From Celeribacter sp. PS-C1 (GTDB lineage: Bacteria; Pseudomonadota; Alphaproteobacteria; Rhodobacterales; Rhodobacteraceae): DNA of 64,000 nucleotides. The notes under the pieces are model-generated. The model saw only the letters and a list, made by a program, of their open reading frames with translations. It was not told the origin of the DNA and searched no databases. How positions within the stretch are numbered: position 1 is the first letter of the stretch; each line of letters starts with the position of its first letter. This document shows, piece by piece, positions 1 through 10,530 of the stretch. The stretch is from positions 372,001 through 436,000 of the forward strand of contig NZ_JAHXRW010000002.1 of assembly GCF_019429625.1 (NCBI RefSeq), given 5' to 3'. The position numbers and the translations under genes were made by a program.

Positions 1-2
1 CG

Positions 3-416
3 GTCGAGGCGACGTTCAAGGCCGAGAACGGCGAGGTTCTGGTGGACGCGTCGAAATGCGTTGGCTGCGCCTACTGCGTGCAGGCCTGTCCCTACGACGC
101 GCGGTTCATCAACCACGAGACGCAGGTGGCGGACAAATGCACCTTTTGTTTTCACCGCACGCAAGCGGGGCTTTTGCCCGCCTGTGTCGAAACCTGTGTC
201 GGCGGGGCGCGCAACTTTGGCGATCTGAATGACCCGAATAGCGAAGTCTCGAAGATGCTGCGCGACAATGAGGTCTCGGTTTTGCGCCCCGAGATGCACA
301 CCAATCCGAACGTCTATTACATCGGTCTGGACGACGTGCTCGACGGGCGTGTGGCGGGCGAAGCCGCCTATCATCCGGAAATGGCCGATACCGTTTCCCA
401 TACGGAGGGCCTGTGA
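3..416 (+). CDS. ttrB: Tetrathionate reductase-type iron-sulfur subunit (TtrB-like), 5' end missing
   Basis: Electron-transfer subunit of a periplasmic molybdopterin oxidoreductase, passing electrons between the membrane anchor and the Mo subunit through [4Fe-4S] clusters. The reading frame is already open at base 3, so the true start lies before the window and only the C-terminal part is seen. A ferredoxin motif CVGCAYCVQACP lies at about bases 57-92, and a second cysteine group (CTFC, then CVETC) follows, as in DmsB/TtrB/PhsB families. It overlaps the membrane subunit by one base (TGATG). The order FeS-membrane-Mo matches ttrBCA. The same fold serves in sulfite, arsenate and polysulfide enzymes, so the substrate rests on the large subunit. 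Confidence 0.8.
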   Translation, partial: VEATFKAENGEVLVDASKCVGCAYCVQACPYDARFINHETQVADKCTFCFHRTQAGLLPACVETCVGGARNFGDLNDPNSEVSKMLRDNEVSVLRPEMHTNPNVYYIGLDDVLDGRVAGEAAYHPEMADTVSHTEGL

Positions 417-1543
417 TGGAAACCCAAGTTCATGAACTCGTCGGCGCCGTGCATGACGCCGCATGGCAGCCCTGGGCGGTGCAGTATTTCTTTCTCATCG
501 CCATCTCCGTGACGGCGCTTTTGATGGCGCTTCCGGCCTTTGTCTTTGGCAAGTCCACCGACCTGCGCACCGCGCGTCTGGCGCTCATGGTCGCCGTCAC
601 CACCGGCATCACCGCGCCCATCGCGCTTTTGGCGGATTTGCACCAGCCCTTCCGCTTCTGGGAGTTCTTTGTCTACACGCATAAAAGCTCATGGATGGCT
701 TGGGGCGCGTGGATCGTGCCGTCTTACGTGGCGCTGATGCTGCTGTTCGCCTGGGCGATCCACCGGCCCGAATTCCACCGCATGGGGCAGGACGACTGGC
801 GGTTCGCCTGGTTGTTCCGGCTGTTCTCCTTGGGCGGGGCGTCGAATGGTTTTGCCCGTCCGCTCGGGATGCTGGCTGGTCTCGCAGCCCTCGGCATCCT
901 TGTCTACACCGGCTCCGAAGTGATGGTCGTGCGTGCCCGTCCGCTTTGGAATACGCCCTTCCTGCCGCTGCAATTTGCCGCCACAGGTGGCGTAGGCGCG
1001 CTAGGGGTGATGTTGATCCTCGAACGGATGCTCTGCCGTGAAAGCGCCTTGGAAGCCACGCTCAACCGCCGTCTTGCCTTGGCGCTGGCGCTTGTGGCCG
1101 CGCTCGGGATGGGATGGTTCGCCGTGGCGATCTCCGGTGTCTCGCCCGTACATTCCGAAGCTTTGGCCTCTGTCGCGGGTTTTCCGGTTTGGCAACAGAT
1201 CGCGCTCTGGGGCGCAGCCTCCGTGGCGATCCCCTTTGTCTTGGCCCTCGTGCTCCCACGCAACACCGGGCTGATCACCGGGCTGATTGCGATCCACGCC
1301 GCGTGGATGTTCCGCTGGACCGTGTTCATGGGCGGCCAAGCCGTGCCGAAAGTCGGCTCCGGCCTCTATGACGCGCTCATGCCCACAGGGGTCGCAGGCC
1401 TCATGGGCGTCCTCGGCACCTTCGGCCTCTGGGTCTTTCTGATGATTGTCTACACCACCTTCTTGCCCTGGGCGGACGCCTCACCGCCCGCGCGGACATC
1501 CGACCAAGCCCCCCGTAAATCTGCCAGCCCTCAGGAGATCTGA
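416..1543 (+). CDS. ttrC: NrfD/PsrC-family membrane anchor subunit (TtrC-like)
   Basis: Integral membrane quinol-interacting subunit of about 375 residues, rich in hydrophobic helices along its length, of the polysulfide-reductase NrfD family. It would exchange electrons between the quinone pool and the TtrB-like ferredoxin. The start is the ATG at 416, with GGAGGG ten bases upstream; a GTG three bases earlier is also in frame. It overlaps the end of ttrB and is followed, one base after its stop, by the Mo subunit. Length and order fit TtrC of Salmonella-type ttrBCA. Function as an anchor is well supported; the direction of electron flow cannot be read from sequence. Confidence 0.8.
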   Translation: METQVHELVGAVHDAAWQPWAVQYFFLIAISVTALLMALPAFVFGKSTDLRTARLALMVAVTTGITAPIALLADLHQPFRFWEFFVYTHKSSWMAWGAWIVPSYVALMLLFAWAIHRPEFHRMGQDDWRFAWLFRLFSLGGASNGFARPLGMLAGLAALGILVYTGSEVMVVRARPLWNTPFLPLQFAATGGVGALGVMLILERMLCRESALEATLNRRLALALALVAALGMGWFAVAISGVSPVHSEALASVAGFPVWQQIALWGAASVAIPFVLALVLPRNTGLITGLIAIHAAWMFRWTVFMGGQAVPKVGSGLYDALMPTGVAGLMGVLGTFGLWVFLMIVYTTFLPWADASPPARTSDQAPRKSASPQEI

Positions 1544-1544
1544 C

Positions 1545-4500
1545 ATGACCAACCGTCGCAATATTCTCAAAGGTGTCGCAGCCGCAGGTGCGCTTGGCAC
1601 ATTCGGGGCAGGCTATGCCGAGACCGTCCAGAAACTCGCCCGAGGCAAATGGTCCGGCGAAAAGCCCCGCGACGCACATGTCGTGGGCAATTCGATCCCG
1701 CCGGAATTCTCCGTCGATCCCGAAACAGGCGATGTGACGCTCAACCCCAATCAGGCGATGAGCTATACCATGTGCATCGGCTGCACGACCATGTGTGGCG
1801 TGCGGGTGCGGGTCGACAAGGCCAAAAACAAAGTGCTGCGCGTCGCGGGCAATCCCTATTCGCCGATGAGCACCGATCCCTTTATCCCCTACGAGTCCTC
1901 CGTGGCCGAAAGCTTTGCCGCCATGGCGCAGGCCGGGCCGGGGCAGGGGCTGACACGTCGCTCGACGGCCTGCGGGCGCGGCAATGCGGTACTGGAACAG
2001 GTCGACAATCCCCGCCGGGTGTTGAAACCTTTGAAACGTGTCGGGCCGCGTGGCTCCGGGCAATGGCAGACGATCAGCTTCGAGCAACTGGTCGAAGAGG
2101 TCACCGAAGGCGGCGATCTCTTTGGTGAAGGCCGGGTCGCCGGTCTGCGCGAGATCCGCGATCTTGAGGCACCTGCCTTGGAGGGCGCGCCCGAGTTCGG
2201 CTCGCGTGCCAACCACCTCGTCTGGATGAATTGCGTCGATGACGGGCGGGACAATTTCGTGCTGCGCTGGCTGAAACAGAGCTATGGCTCGAACAATTTC
2301 ACCCGCCACGGAAGCTATTGCGGCGGGGCCTACCGCTCCGGGTCGGGCGCGATGTTCGGCGATTTCAAAGCCATGCCGCACGCCAAACCCGATTTCTCCA
2401 ACGTCGAATTCGTGATCTTTGCGGGCACCGCACCCGGCAATGCCGGAAACCCGTTCAAACGCATCGGCACTTTGGTGGCCAAGGCCCGTGCCGATGGCAA
2501 TCTGAGCTATGTCGTGGTCGATCCGATCCTCAACAACGCTCAAAACGGCCCCTCGGGCGAGCGCGCGCGCTGGCTCGCGATCAAACCCGGCACGGACGGC
2601 GCGATGGCCATGGCGATGATCCGCTGGATGTTCGAAAACGACCGTTATGACGCCAAATATCTGGCGCAGCCTTCGAAAGCGGCGGCGGAGGCGGCGGGTG
2701 AGATGAGCTGGTCCAATGCCACCCATCTTGTGATTGTGGACGCCGATCATCCGCGCTTTGGCCACTGCTTGCGCGGGTCCGATATGGGGCTCGCGATCGA
2801 AGGCGAGGCCTATTCCGAGACCGATCCCTTCATGATCTCTTCCGATACCGGCCCAGTTACCGGCCCTGTCCCTGCCGGCACCTCGGCCGCCCCTCTGTTC
2901 CACGAGGGGCTGGCCGAGACCCAAAACGGGCCTGTCGCGGTGAAAACCGCGCTGACGCTGCTGCGCGAAGAGGCAATGTCGCAGGACATGGAATCCTACT
3001 CCAAAGACTGCGGCATTCCGGTCGATAAACTCACCAATCTGGCCCGCGAATTCACCAGTCACGGGCGCAAAGCCGCCGTGAGTTCCCATGGCGGCATGAT
3101 GAACGGCTCGGGGTTCTACAACGCCTATGCTTTGATGATGCTCAACACGCTGATCGGCAATCTGAACTGGAAAGGCGGGACTATGATTGCGGGCGGCGGT
3201 TTCCCCGAAAACAAGGGCCCCGCTTACGATCTCGCAAGTTTCCCCGGCGCCGTGAAGGCCAAGGGCCTGCCCTTCGGGCGCAACGTGCCTTACGAGAAAA
3301 CCTCTGAATTCAAAGCGAAAAAAGCCGCAGGGGCCGCCTATCCGGCGGACGCGCCCTGGTATCCCAACGCGCCGGGGCTTGCGACCGAGTGGATGTCGTC
3401 CCTCGTCACCGGCTATCCGTACAAGGCCGAAGCGCTCATTTTCCGCAACACCAACCCGATTTACGGCGTCCCCGGCGTGGCGCATCTGGTCGAAGAGATG
3501 AAAGACCCCGCCGTGGTCCCTCTGATCATCTCCATCGACCCGTTCATCAATGAGAGCACCGCGATCTCCGACTATATCGTGCCGGATTCGGTGATGTATG
3601 AAACCTGGGGCTTTACCAAGCCCTGGGGCGGAGTGGCGACAAAGGCGACCTGTGCCCGTTGGCCGGTCATTGAGCCGAAGATGGACCCCAATGCCGAAGG
3701 CGAGCGGGTGGGGATGGAGACCTTCCTCATTGCGGTCGCGAAACGCATGGGCCTGCCGGGCTTTGGTGACAATGCCATTCCCGACGCAGAGGGCACTCTG
3801 CACCCGCTGAACCGCGCCGAGGATTGGTATCTGCGCGGGGCTGTGAATGTGGCGATGATTGGCGCGCCGGTGTCGGATGCCACCGACGAGGACATCGAAC
3901 TCTCCAACGTCGCGCGCATCGCCGATGATCTGAAAGCCACGCTGAAGCCCGAGGAATGGCGCAAGGCCGCGACGATTTTCGCCAAGGGCGGGCGCTATGA
4001 GAACATCACCCGCAGCTATCAGGGCGATAAGGCGACCTATGCCTTCAACCCGCCGATGCTGGTCTGGAATGAGGGCTTAGGCAGTTTTCGCCGCGCCACC
4101 ACCGGCACACGGCTTCCGGGCACGCCCGCCTGGCGCGCGCCGGAGTTCTCTGACGGCTCAAACGTCAGCGATCACTACCCGCGCGAAGACTGGCCCATTC
4201 AGGTGATCAGCTTCAAATCTCCGCTGCAGAATTCCTATTCCGTCGGCGCGAAATCCCTGCTGCGCATCGTGGCGTCAAATCCGGTGAACATCGGGCGCGA
4301 TCTGGCGGCGGCGCATGGTATTCAGACCGGCGACATGATCCGGCTCACCACGCCGGGCGGCACCTTGGAAAGTGTCGCTGTGGTACGGGCGGGCGTCGCG
4401 CCCGACACGGTGGCGATTGAACATGGCTTTGGACATCGGGGCTTTGGGGCTGAGGACATCACAATTGACGGCGAGACCATGCCGGGCGATCCGCGACTGG

Positions 4501-4628
4501 CGGCAGGCGTGCTTTTGAACGATTTGGGCATGTTGGACCCGACACGTGCAAAGGCTGGCGTCTGGGTCGATCCGGTGTCGGGCACGGCGGTGCGCCACGG
4601 CTTGCCCGCGCGGATTGAGCGGATCTGA
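1545..4628 (+). CDS. ttrA: Molybdopterin oxidoreductase large subunit, tetrathionate reductase type (TtrA-like)
   Basis: Catalytic Mo-bisPGD subunit of about 1027 residues, the usual length of TtrA. The N-terminus carries a twin-arginine signal (TNRRNILKGVAAAGALG), so the enzyme is exported folded to the periplasm. A [4Fe-4S] site is formed by CIGCTTMC near residue 77 and ACGRGN near 142. The segment GSYCGGAYR near 259 offers a cysteine Mo ligand, as in the TtrA/ArrA/SrdA branch. A C-terminal molydopterin dinucleotide-binding domain follows. The ATG at 1545 with CAGGAGA upstream is preferred over a longer frame from 1446 because it starts just before the Tat motif. Alternatives are another sulfur-oxyanion or arsenate oxidoreductase; cytoplasmic SoeA is less likely because of the Tat signal. 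Confidence 0.75.
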   Translation: MTNRRNILKGVAAAGALGTFGAGYAETVQKLARGKWSGEKPRDAHVVGNSIPPEFSVDPETGDVTLNPNQAMSYTMCIGCTTMCGVRVRVDKAKNKVLRVAGNPYSPMSTDPFIPYESSVAESFAAMAQAGPGQGLTRRSTACGRGNAVLEQVDNPRRVLKPLKRVGPRGSGQWQTISFEQLVEEVTEGGDLFGEGRVAGLREIRDLEAPALEGAPEFGSRANHLVWMNCVDDGRDNFVLRWLKQSYGSNNFTRHGSYCGGAYRSGSGAMFGDFKAMPHAKPDFSNVEFVIFAGTAPGNAGNPFKRIGTLVAKARADGNLSYVVVDPILNNAQNGPSGERARWLAIKPGTDGAMAMAMIRWMFENDRYDAKYLAQPSKAAAEAAGEMSWSNATHLVIVDADHPRFGHCLRGSDMGLAIEGEAYSETDPFMISSDTGPVTGPVPAGTSAAPLFHEGLAETQNGPVAVKTALTLLREEAMSQDMESYSKDCGIPVDKLTNLAREFTSHGRKAAVSSHGGMMNGSGFYNAYALMMLNTLIGNLNWKGGTMIAGGGFPENKGPAYDLASFPGAVKAKGLPFGRNVPYEKTSEFKAKKAAGAAYPADAPWYPNAPGLATEWMSSLVTGYPYKAEALIFRNTNPIYGVPGVAHLVEEMKDPAVVPLIISIDPFINESTAISDYIVPDSVMYETWGFTKPWGGVATKATCARWPVIEPKMDPNAEGERVGMETFLIAVAKRMGLPGFGDNAIPDAEGTLHPLNRAEDWYLRGAVNVAMIGAPVSDATDEDIELSNVARIADDLKATLKPEEWRKAATIFAKGGRYENITRSYQGDKATYAFNPPMLVWNEGLGSFRRATTGTRLPGTPAWRAPEFSDGSNVSDHYPREDWPIQVISFKSPLQNSYSVGAKSLLRIVASNPVNIGRDLAAAHGIQTGDMIRLTTPGGTLESVAVVRAGVAPDTVAIEHGFGHRGFGAEDITIDGETMPGDPRLAAGVLLNDLGMLDPTRAKAGVWVDPVSGTAVRHGLPARIERI

Positions 4629-4649
4629 GCCGTCCTATGGCGTAAACAG

Positions 4650-4693
4650 AAAAAAGTCCCCTTGCGCAGCGGATCGGCTGCACAAGGGGGAAC
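4650..4693 (-). terminator. Rho-independent terminator of putA
   Basis: A long inverted repeat (GTCCCCTTGCGCAGC at 4656-4670 against GCTGCACAAGGGGGAAC at 4677-4693, one internal mismatch) is followed on the minus strand by a run of six T. The orientation of the T-run assigns it to putA, which ends 40 bases upstream. It may also stop ttrA transcripts arriving from the other side, though no T-run follows on the plus strand. Confidence 0.8.
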
Positions 4694-4732
4694 AAGATCT
4701 TCAGGCCTGTTTGGACTTAGGTTGTCCGGCGA

Positions 4733-7700
4733 TCACGCCTCGCCTGACAAAAGCGCGGCGTTGCCGCCCGCCGCCGTTGTGTCGACGCAGAGGTGACGTT
4801 CATGCAGCACATGAGCAGCATCCGGTGTCGTCGTCACGAGCGGCAGGATCGCACCCAGACGCTGCGACAGGGCTTGGCCGTAGGCTCGGGCTTTGTCCGC
4901 ATCGCCCCACCAGATTACGCCGCCGAAGCCGTCGATGGTTTTGAGAGCGTGAGAGGGGGCGAGGCCCTCGGCCACGACGGCGAGGCCGCCCAGATCGGTG
5001 ATCGCCTTGGCCTGCGCTTCTGCTGTGGTGCGCCCCGGTCCCAGACAGAGGAACGGCGGGCGGGAATGGGTCGAAAGCGTGTTGGCTTCGCCCGTCGGTC
5101 CCGGCAATTGCTCTTTGGACAGAGGCTCATCGGACAGCGGCGTCGCGGTGATGGCGCGCTGAAGGGCCGCAGCATCGGTGGCTTTGTCCCATGTTTCAGT
5201 GGAGGCCCCGGCAGGCGCGGCGCAGAAGCGGTTGAGGTAAAGCGGACCACCGGCCTTCGGCCCCGTGCCCGACAGCCCTTCGCCGCCGAAAGGTTGCGAG
5301 CCGACGATGGCGCCGATCTGGTTCCGGTTCACGTAGAGGTTGCCGACATTGAGCGCATCGCAGACCTGTTGCACCCGATCATCGATCCGCGTGTGCAGCC
5401 CGAAGGTCAGACCATAGCCGGTGGCGTTGATCGTCTCGATCACCTTGCCCAAGTCGCGCGCCTTATAAGTCGCGATATGAAGCACCGGGCCAAAGACCTC
5501 GCGCTCGAGGCTCTCGATGCCTTCGACCTGAACGAGCGCCGGGGCGACGAAGGTGCCCTCGGTAGGGGCCTTCAGTCGGTGCAATACGCGGTTGCCGGCA
5601 GCATCGACATAGGCGGTGATCTGATCGCGCGCCTCACGGTCGATGACCGGGCCGACATCGGTCGAAAGCAGCCAAGGGTTGCCAACGGACAGCTCGTCCA
5701 TCGCGCCTTTGATCATCTCTATGAGGGCGGGCGCAATGTCCTCTTGCACATAGAGGCATCTGAGCGCCGAACAGCGTTGTCCCGCCGATTGAAACGCAGA
5801 GGCCACGATGTCGCGCACGGCTTGCTCGGGCAGGGCGGTGCTGTCGACTATCATGGCGTTAAGCCCGCCGGTTTCCGCGATGAGTGGCGCGCCAGGGGCT
5901 AGGTTGGCGGCCATGGCGCGGCGAATGATTTGCGCCGTCTCGGTCGAGCCGGTGAAGACGACGCCGTCGATGCGCGCGTCCGAGGTGAGTCCTGCGCCCA
6001 CGGTCGGGCCATCGCCGGGCAGAAGTTGCAGCGCCGTCACCGGCACGCCCGCTTTATGCAAGAGACCTACGGCCAGTGCGGCAATCAGCGGGGTTTGCTC
6101 GGCCGGTTTCGCCAGAACCGCGTTGCCCATGGCGAGCGCGGCGGAGATTTGCCCAGTGAAGATCGCCAGCGGGAAGTTCCACGGGGAAATTGCGGTGACA
6201 CGTCCGAGAGGTTTAGAGTTCGGGCGGCGCTCGGCCTCGTCGGCATAGTAGCGCAGGAAATCTACCGCTTCGCGCAGCTCACCCACGGCATCGGGCAGGT
6301 TCTTACCGGCTTCGCGCGCGAGAACGGCGAAGATTTTGCCAAAGTTGGATTCATACAGATCGGCGGCGCGGCGCAGCACGGCGGCGCGCTCAGCCACGGG
6401 GGCGTCCCAAAGGGCTGCGGCGTCCAAAGCGAGAGACACCGTCTCTGCATCGGCCTGCACAACCTCGCCAACGGTCTCGCCGTTGGCCGGGTTAACGACC
6501 GGGGTGGACGTGCCAGTGGCTTCGCCCGCGATCATCGGCGCGGCGTTCAAGTCGAAGGCGGCCCCACGCGCAGCCTCAATGCGGGCCAGCGTGTCCTCGT
6601 CTTTGAGGTCGAAACCTTCGGAGTTTTCACGCCGGCCGAAAATCTCGGAGGGCTGCACGAGGCCAGCAGGCGCCTGCGCGTCGAGGACGGAGACGAACGG
6701 GTCGATGGCGATCTCCTCGGGCGTCACGCTTTCATCGACGATCTGGTTCACAAAAGATGAGTTCGCGCCATTCTCCAACAGACGCCGCACGAGATAAGCC
6801 AAAAGGTCCTGATGCTTGCCGACGGGGGCATAGATGCGGCACCGCGTGCCTTCGTCTTTCAGCACGATGTCATGCAGGCGCTCGCCCATGCCGTGGAGAC
6901 GTTGGAATTCAAATGCGGGGTTTCCGGCTTCGCGGGCGAGTTCGAGGATCGCGGCCACCGTATGCGCGTTGTGCCCGGCGAATTGCGGATAGATCCGGTC
7001 GCTGTAGCCCAAGAGTTTCTTGGCGTTGGCGATGTAGCTGACGTCGGTCGCGTCCTTGGTGGTGAAAAGCGGGAAACCGGGATGGCCCTCGACCTGCGCG
7101 AGTTTCATTTCTGTGTCCCAATAGGCACCTTTGACGAGGCGGACCATGAGCTTGCGGTCCAGCTCTTCTGCAGTCTGATAGAGCCAGTCGAGGGCAAGAC
7201 CTGCGCGTTTGCCGTAGGCTTGCACGACGACGCCAAAGCCGTCCCATCCGGCCAGGTTCTCATCTTCCAGCACGGCACGGATGACGCGGAGCGACAGCGT
7301 GAGTCGCGCCTGTTCCTCGGCGTCGATGTTGAACCCCATGCCAGCGGCGCGGGCCTGACGGGCGAGGTCGCGCAGCACAGGCACAAGCTCGGCCATGACG
7401 CGGGCCTCTTGCGCGACGTCATAGCGCGGGTGCAGCGCGGAGAGCTTCACGGAAATGCCCGGGTTGTCGGCGACGGAGCCTTTGGTGCAGCCCTTGGCAA
7501 TCGCCGTCATCGCGTCGGAATAGGCCTTGGCATAGGCGTCGGCGTCCGCTTGGGTCATCGCCGCTTCACCTAGCATGTCGTAGCTGTAGGTGAAGCCTTT
7601 GGCCTCTTGCCCCTTGGCGCGGGTCATGGCGGCGTCGATGGTCTGGCCCAGCACGAATTGCTGACCCATTTCCTTCATCGCGCGGGAGACGGCGGTGCGG

Positions 7701-8185
7701 ATCACCGGCTCCCCCATGCGTTTGACGAGGCCGCGGAGTGTCCCGGCCACGCTTGATTTCTGGCCCGGCTTTTCGTCATCGAGCACACGGCCCGTCAGCA
7801 TCAGCGCCCAAGTTGAGGCGTTGACCATAGCAGAGGACGAATGCCCGAGGTGCTCTCCCCAATCGGACGGTGCCACCTTGTCCTCGATGAGATCGTCAAT
7901 GGTCTCGCGGTCCGGCACGCGCAGCATCGCCTCGGCCAGACACATGAGCGCTACGCCTTCGCGGGTCGAGAGGCCGTATTCGGCGAGGAAATGTTCCATC
8001 AGCGTGGGCGAGGATTCTTTGCGGATGCGGCGGACAAGCTCGGTGGCGCGGGCTGTTATTTGGGCGCGCTGCGCCTCGGGCAGGGCGGCCTCACGGATCA
8101 GAGCGTCCAGCACATCGGCTTCGGGCGCGAATTTGGTGGTGGACAGAGAGGACATCAAGTCCGTCAGAGAAAGCGGGTGGCCCAT
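4733..8185 (-). CDS. putA: Bifunctional proline dehydrogenase / delta-1-pyrroline-5-carboxylate dehydrogenase (PutA)
   Basis: Oxidises proline to glutamate in two steps: FAD-linked proline dehydrogenase passes electrons to quinone, then NAD-linked P5C dehydrogenase acts. The 1150-residue protein has the PRODH barrel in the first half (RLVKGAYWD near residue 348) and an aldehyde dehydrogenase domain in the second half. The catalytic cysteine lies in AGQRCSAL near residue 800 and ETGGLNAMIV precedes it. It starts directly with the helical PRODH arm and has no visible ribbon-helix-helix repressor domain, consistent with control by the divergent Lrp-family gene. The start at 8185 has an AGGA eight bases upstream; an internal ATG at 8155 is possible. 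Confidence 0.95.
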   Translation of the reverse strand: MGHPLSLTDLMSSLSTTKFAPEADVLDALIREAALPEAQRAQITARATELVRRIRKESSPTLMEHFLAEYGLSTREGVALMCLAEAMLRVPDRETIDDLIEDKVAPSDWGEHLGHSSSAMVNASTWALMLTGRVLDDEKPGQKSSVAGTLRGLVKRMGEPVIRTAVSRAMKEMGQQFVLGQTIDAAMTRAKGQEAKGFTYSYDMLGEAAMTQADADAYAKAYSDAMTAIAKGCTKGSVADNPGISVKLSALHPRYDVAQEARVMAELVPVLRDLARQARAAGMGFNIDAEEQARLTLSLRVIRAVLEDENLAGWDGFGVVVQAYGKRAGLALDWLYQTAEELDRKLMVRLVKGAYWDTEMKLAQVEGHPGFPLFTTKDATDVSYIANAKKLLGYSDRIYPQFAGHNAHTVAAILELAREAGNPAFEFQRLHGMGERLHDIVLKDEGTRCRIYAPVGKHQDLLAYLVRRLLENGANSSFVNQIVDESVTPEEIAIDPFVSVLDAQAPAGLVQPSEIFGRRENSEGFDLKDEDTLARIEAARGAAFDLNAAPMIAGEATGTSTPVVNPANGETVGEVVQADAETVSLALDAAALWDAPVAERAAVLRRAADLYESNFGKIFAVLAREAGKNLPDAVGELREAVDFLRYYADEAERRPNSKPLGRVTAISPWNFPLAIFTGQISAALAMGNAVLAKPAEQTPLIAALAVGLLHKAGVPVTALQLLPGDGPTVGAGLTSDARIDGVVFTGSTETAQIIRRAMAANLAPGAPLIAETGGLNAMIVDSTALPEQAVRDIVASAFQSAGQRCSALRCLYVQEDIAPALIEMIKGAMDELSVGNPWLLSTDVGPVIDREARDQITAYVDAAGNRVLHRLKAPTEGTFVAPALVQVEGIESLEREVFGPVLHIATYKARDLGKVIETINATGYGLTFGLHTRIDDRVQQVCDALNVGNLYVNRNQIGAIVGSQPFGGEGLSGTGPKAGGPLYLNRFCAAPAGASTETWDKATDAAALQRAITATPLSDEPLSKEQLPGPTGEANTLSTHSRPPFLCLGPGRTTAEAQAKAITDLGGLAVVAEGLAPSHALKTIDGFGGVIWWGDADKARAYGQALSQRLGAILPLVTTTPDAAHVLHERHLCVDTTAAGGNAALLSGEA

Positions 8186-8308
8186 CTGCGTAATCCTATA
8201 AAGAGAGGGTGCGTTTCACTCAATATACAGGATTTTAACTTGCTATTTTTCCCAATATCGCATCATTAGCATGACAAAGTGACCAAAGAACATGGATTTT
8301 GTGGTGCA
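8186..8308. promoter_or_regulatory. Divergent putA/putR promoter region
   Basis: AT-rich stretch in an otherwise GC-rich region between putA and the Lrp-family gene. It contains two direct copies of CAATAT (8221-8226 and 8253-8258) 32 bp apart, about three helical turns, which would suit an Lrp-type octamer that wraps DNA. The site assignment is an inference from spacing only. Confidence 0.4.
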
Positions 8309-8782
8309 ATGGAAAAAGAGTTGGATCGCTACGATCGGAAGATTCTCGACTGTCTCGCAACCGATGCCCGGATGTCGTTAACCGAGTTGAGCCAAAGGGT
8401 TGGTCTGTCGAAGAACCCGGTGGCGCTGCGCGTGAAGGCGCTGGAGCAGGCCGGGATCATCGTCGGCTATCGCGCGATCCTGTCGACGCAGCGGCTGGGG
8501 CTGAGCCATGTGTCCTTTGTCGAGGTCAAATTGGATGACACCCGCGATGCGGCGCTCAGCAAATTCAACGCGGCGGTGAAAAACGTTCCGGAGATTGCCG
8601 AATGCCACATGATCGCGGGCAATTTCGATTATCTTCTAAAGGTGCGCACCGGCTCGATGGAATCCTATCGCGAGGTCATGGGCCGCAAGATTTCCAGCCT
8701 GCCGCATGTGCAATCCACCTCGACCTTCGTTGCGATGGAAGCGGTGGTGGAGCAAACCAACCCGCCACTGCCGGAGGTGTGA
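8309..8782 (+). CDS. putR: Lrp/AsnC-family regulator, probable proline-responsive activator (PutR)
   Basis: A 157-residue Lrp/AsnC protein: N-terminal winged helix-turn-helix (LDRYDRKILDCLATDARMS, then LSQRVGLSKNPVALRVKALE) and a C-terminal RAM ligand-binding domain (CHMIAGNFDYLLKVRT). Divergence from putA is the classic arrangement for PutR of alphaproteobacteria, where it activates putA with proline; this role is inferred from position. The start at ATG 8309 matches the usual Lrp N-terminus; an upstream GTG at 8279 would add ten residues but has no ribosome-binding site. The gene converges on rfbA with only 18 bases between stops and no visible hairpin. Confidence 0.85.
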   Translation: MEKELDRYDRKILDCLATDARMSLTELSQRVGLSKNPVALRVKALEQAGIIVGYRAILSTQRLGLSHVSFVEVKLDDTRDAALSKFNAAVKNVPEIAECHMIAGNFDYLLKVRTGSMESYREVMGRKISSLPHVQSTSTFVAMEAVVEQTNPPLPEV

Positions 8783-8800
8783 CAGCACACTAAACGGGGG

Positions 8801-9681
<881 letters not shown>

Positions 9682-9685
<4 letters not shown>

Positions 9686-10530
9686 TTTTGGACCTCCAAC
9701 TCGCTCAGCACGAGGCCAAGCTCTTCGCGCCAGTCGGGACGTGGGATGCCGAAAATGGCCTCGGTTGTGCGGCAGTCGAGGCGGCTGTTGGCAGGGCGTG
9801 CAGCGGGCGTCGGATAGTCTGCGCTTGGGATGTCCTGCACTACGACGTGCTTGCCGCTTTGGGCGAAAATCTCGCGGGCGAAGTCGGCCCAACTCACGTC
9901 CGGGGTGCCGCTGAAATGATAGGTTCCAGCGATGCCCTCGTCTCGTTTTAATCGTTCGGCGATGGTGACACAGGCATGTGCGATGGCGCGCGCAGAGGTC
10001 GGGCCGCCGATCTGATCTGAGACCACCGTCAGCGTGTCGCGGGTCTCGGCGAGGCGCAGCATGGTCTTGACGAAATTATTGCCGTGCGCCGAGAACACCC
10101 AAGAGGTGCGCAGGATCGCGAATGCGCCGCCTGCCGCGCGCACGCCGTTTTCCCCTGCAAGTTTGGTGCGGCCATAGGCGCCCAAAGGCCCGGTAGCGCG
10201 ATCCGGCGCAAAGGCGGTCTCGCCAGATCCGTCGAACACGTAATCCGTCGAGATGTGAACGAAAGGAGTGCCCAATTCGGCACAGGCCTCGGCCATGGCG
10301 GTGGGGGCGGCGGCGTTGATCAGGTGGGCGAGGTCCTCTTCCTCTTCGGCCTTGTCGACGGCGGTGTAGGCCGCGGCATTGATCACGGCATCGGGTTTGA
10401 GATCCCTGATTTTTTGCACACAGGAAGCGGTATCGTTTAGATCGGCCTCGTTGCGGTCGAAGAAGGTGGCATTTGGCAACAGGCGCGCAAGCTCTGTCGC
10501 CACCTGCCCGGATTTTCCGAAAACAATCAT
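9682..10530 (-). CDS. rfbD: dTDP-4-dehydrorhamnose reductase
   Basis: NADPH-dependent last step giving dTDP-L-rhamnose. It is a short-chain reductase of 282 residues with the nucleotide-binding loop GKSGQVA at residues 5-11, the conserved [13 protein letters not shown] segment, and the YGRTKLAGE catalytic Tyr/Lys pair. It overlaps rfbB and rfbA by four bases each, so the four genes are translationally coupled. Confidence 0.95.

Noticed and set aside
1401..3803. 800-codon open frame antisense to ttrA
   Set aside because: Arginine/histidine/glycine-rich shadow of a GC-rich gene; ttrA on the other strand has clear motifs, a Tat signal and a ribosome-binding site.
3..4628. Assignment as sulfite dehydrogenase SoeABC
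   Set aside because: SoeA lacks a Tat signal and the usual order differs; the length, the order FeS-membrane-Mo and the signal fit TtrBCA better.
8783..8800. Terminator between putR and rfbA
   Set aside because: The 18-base gap has no hairpin or T-run.
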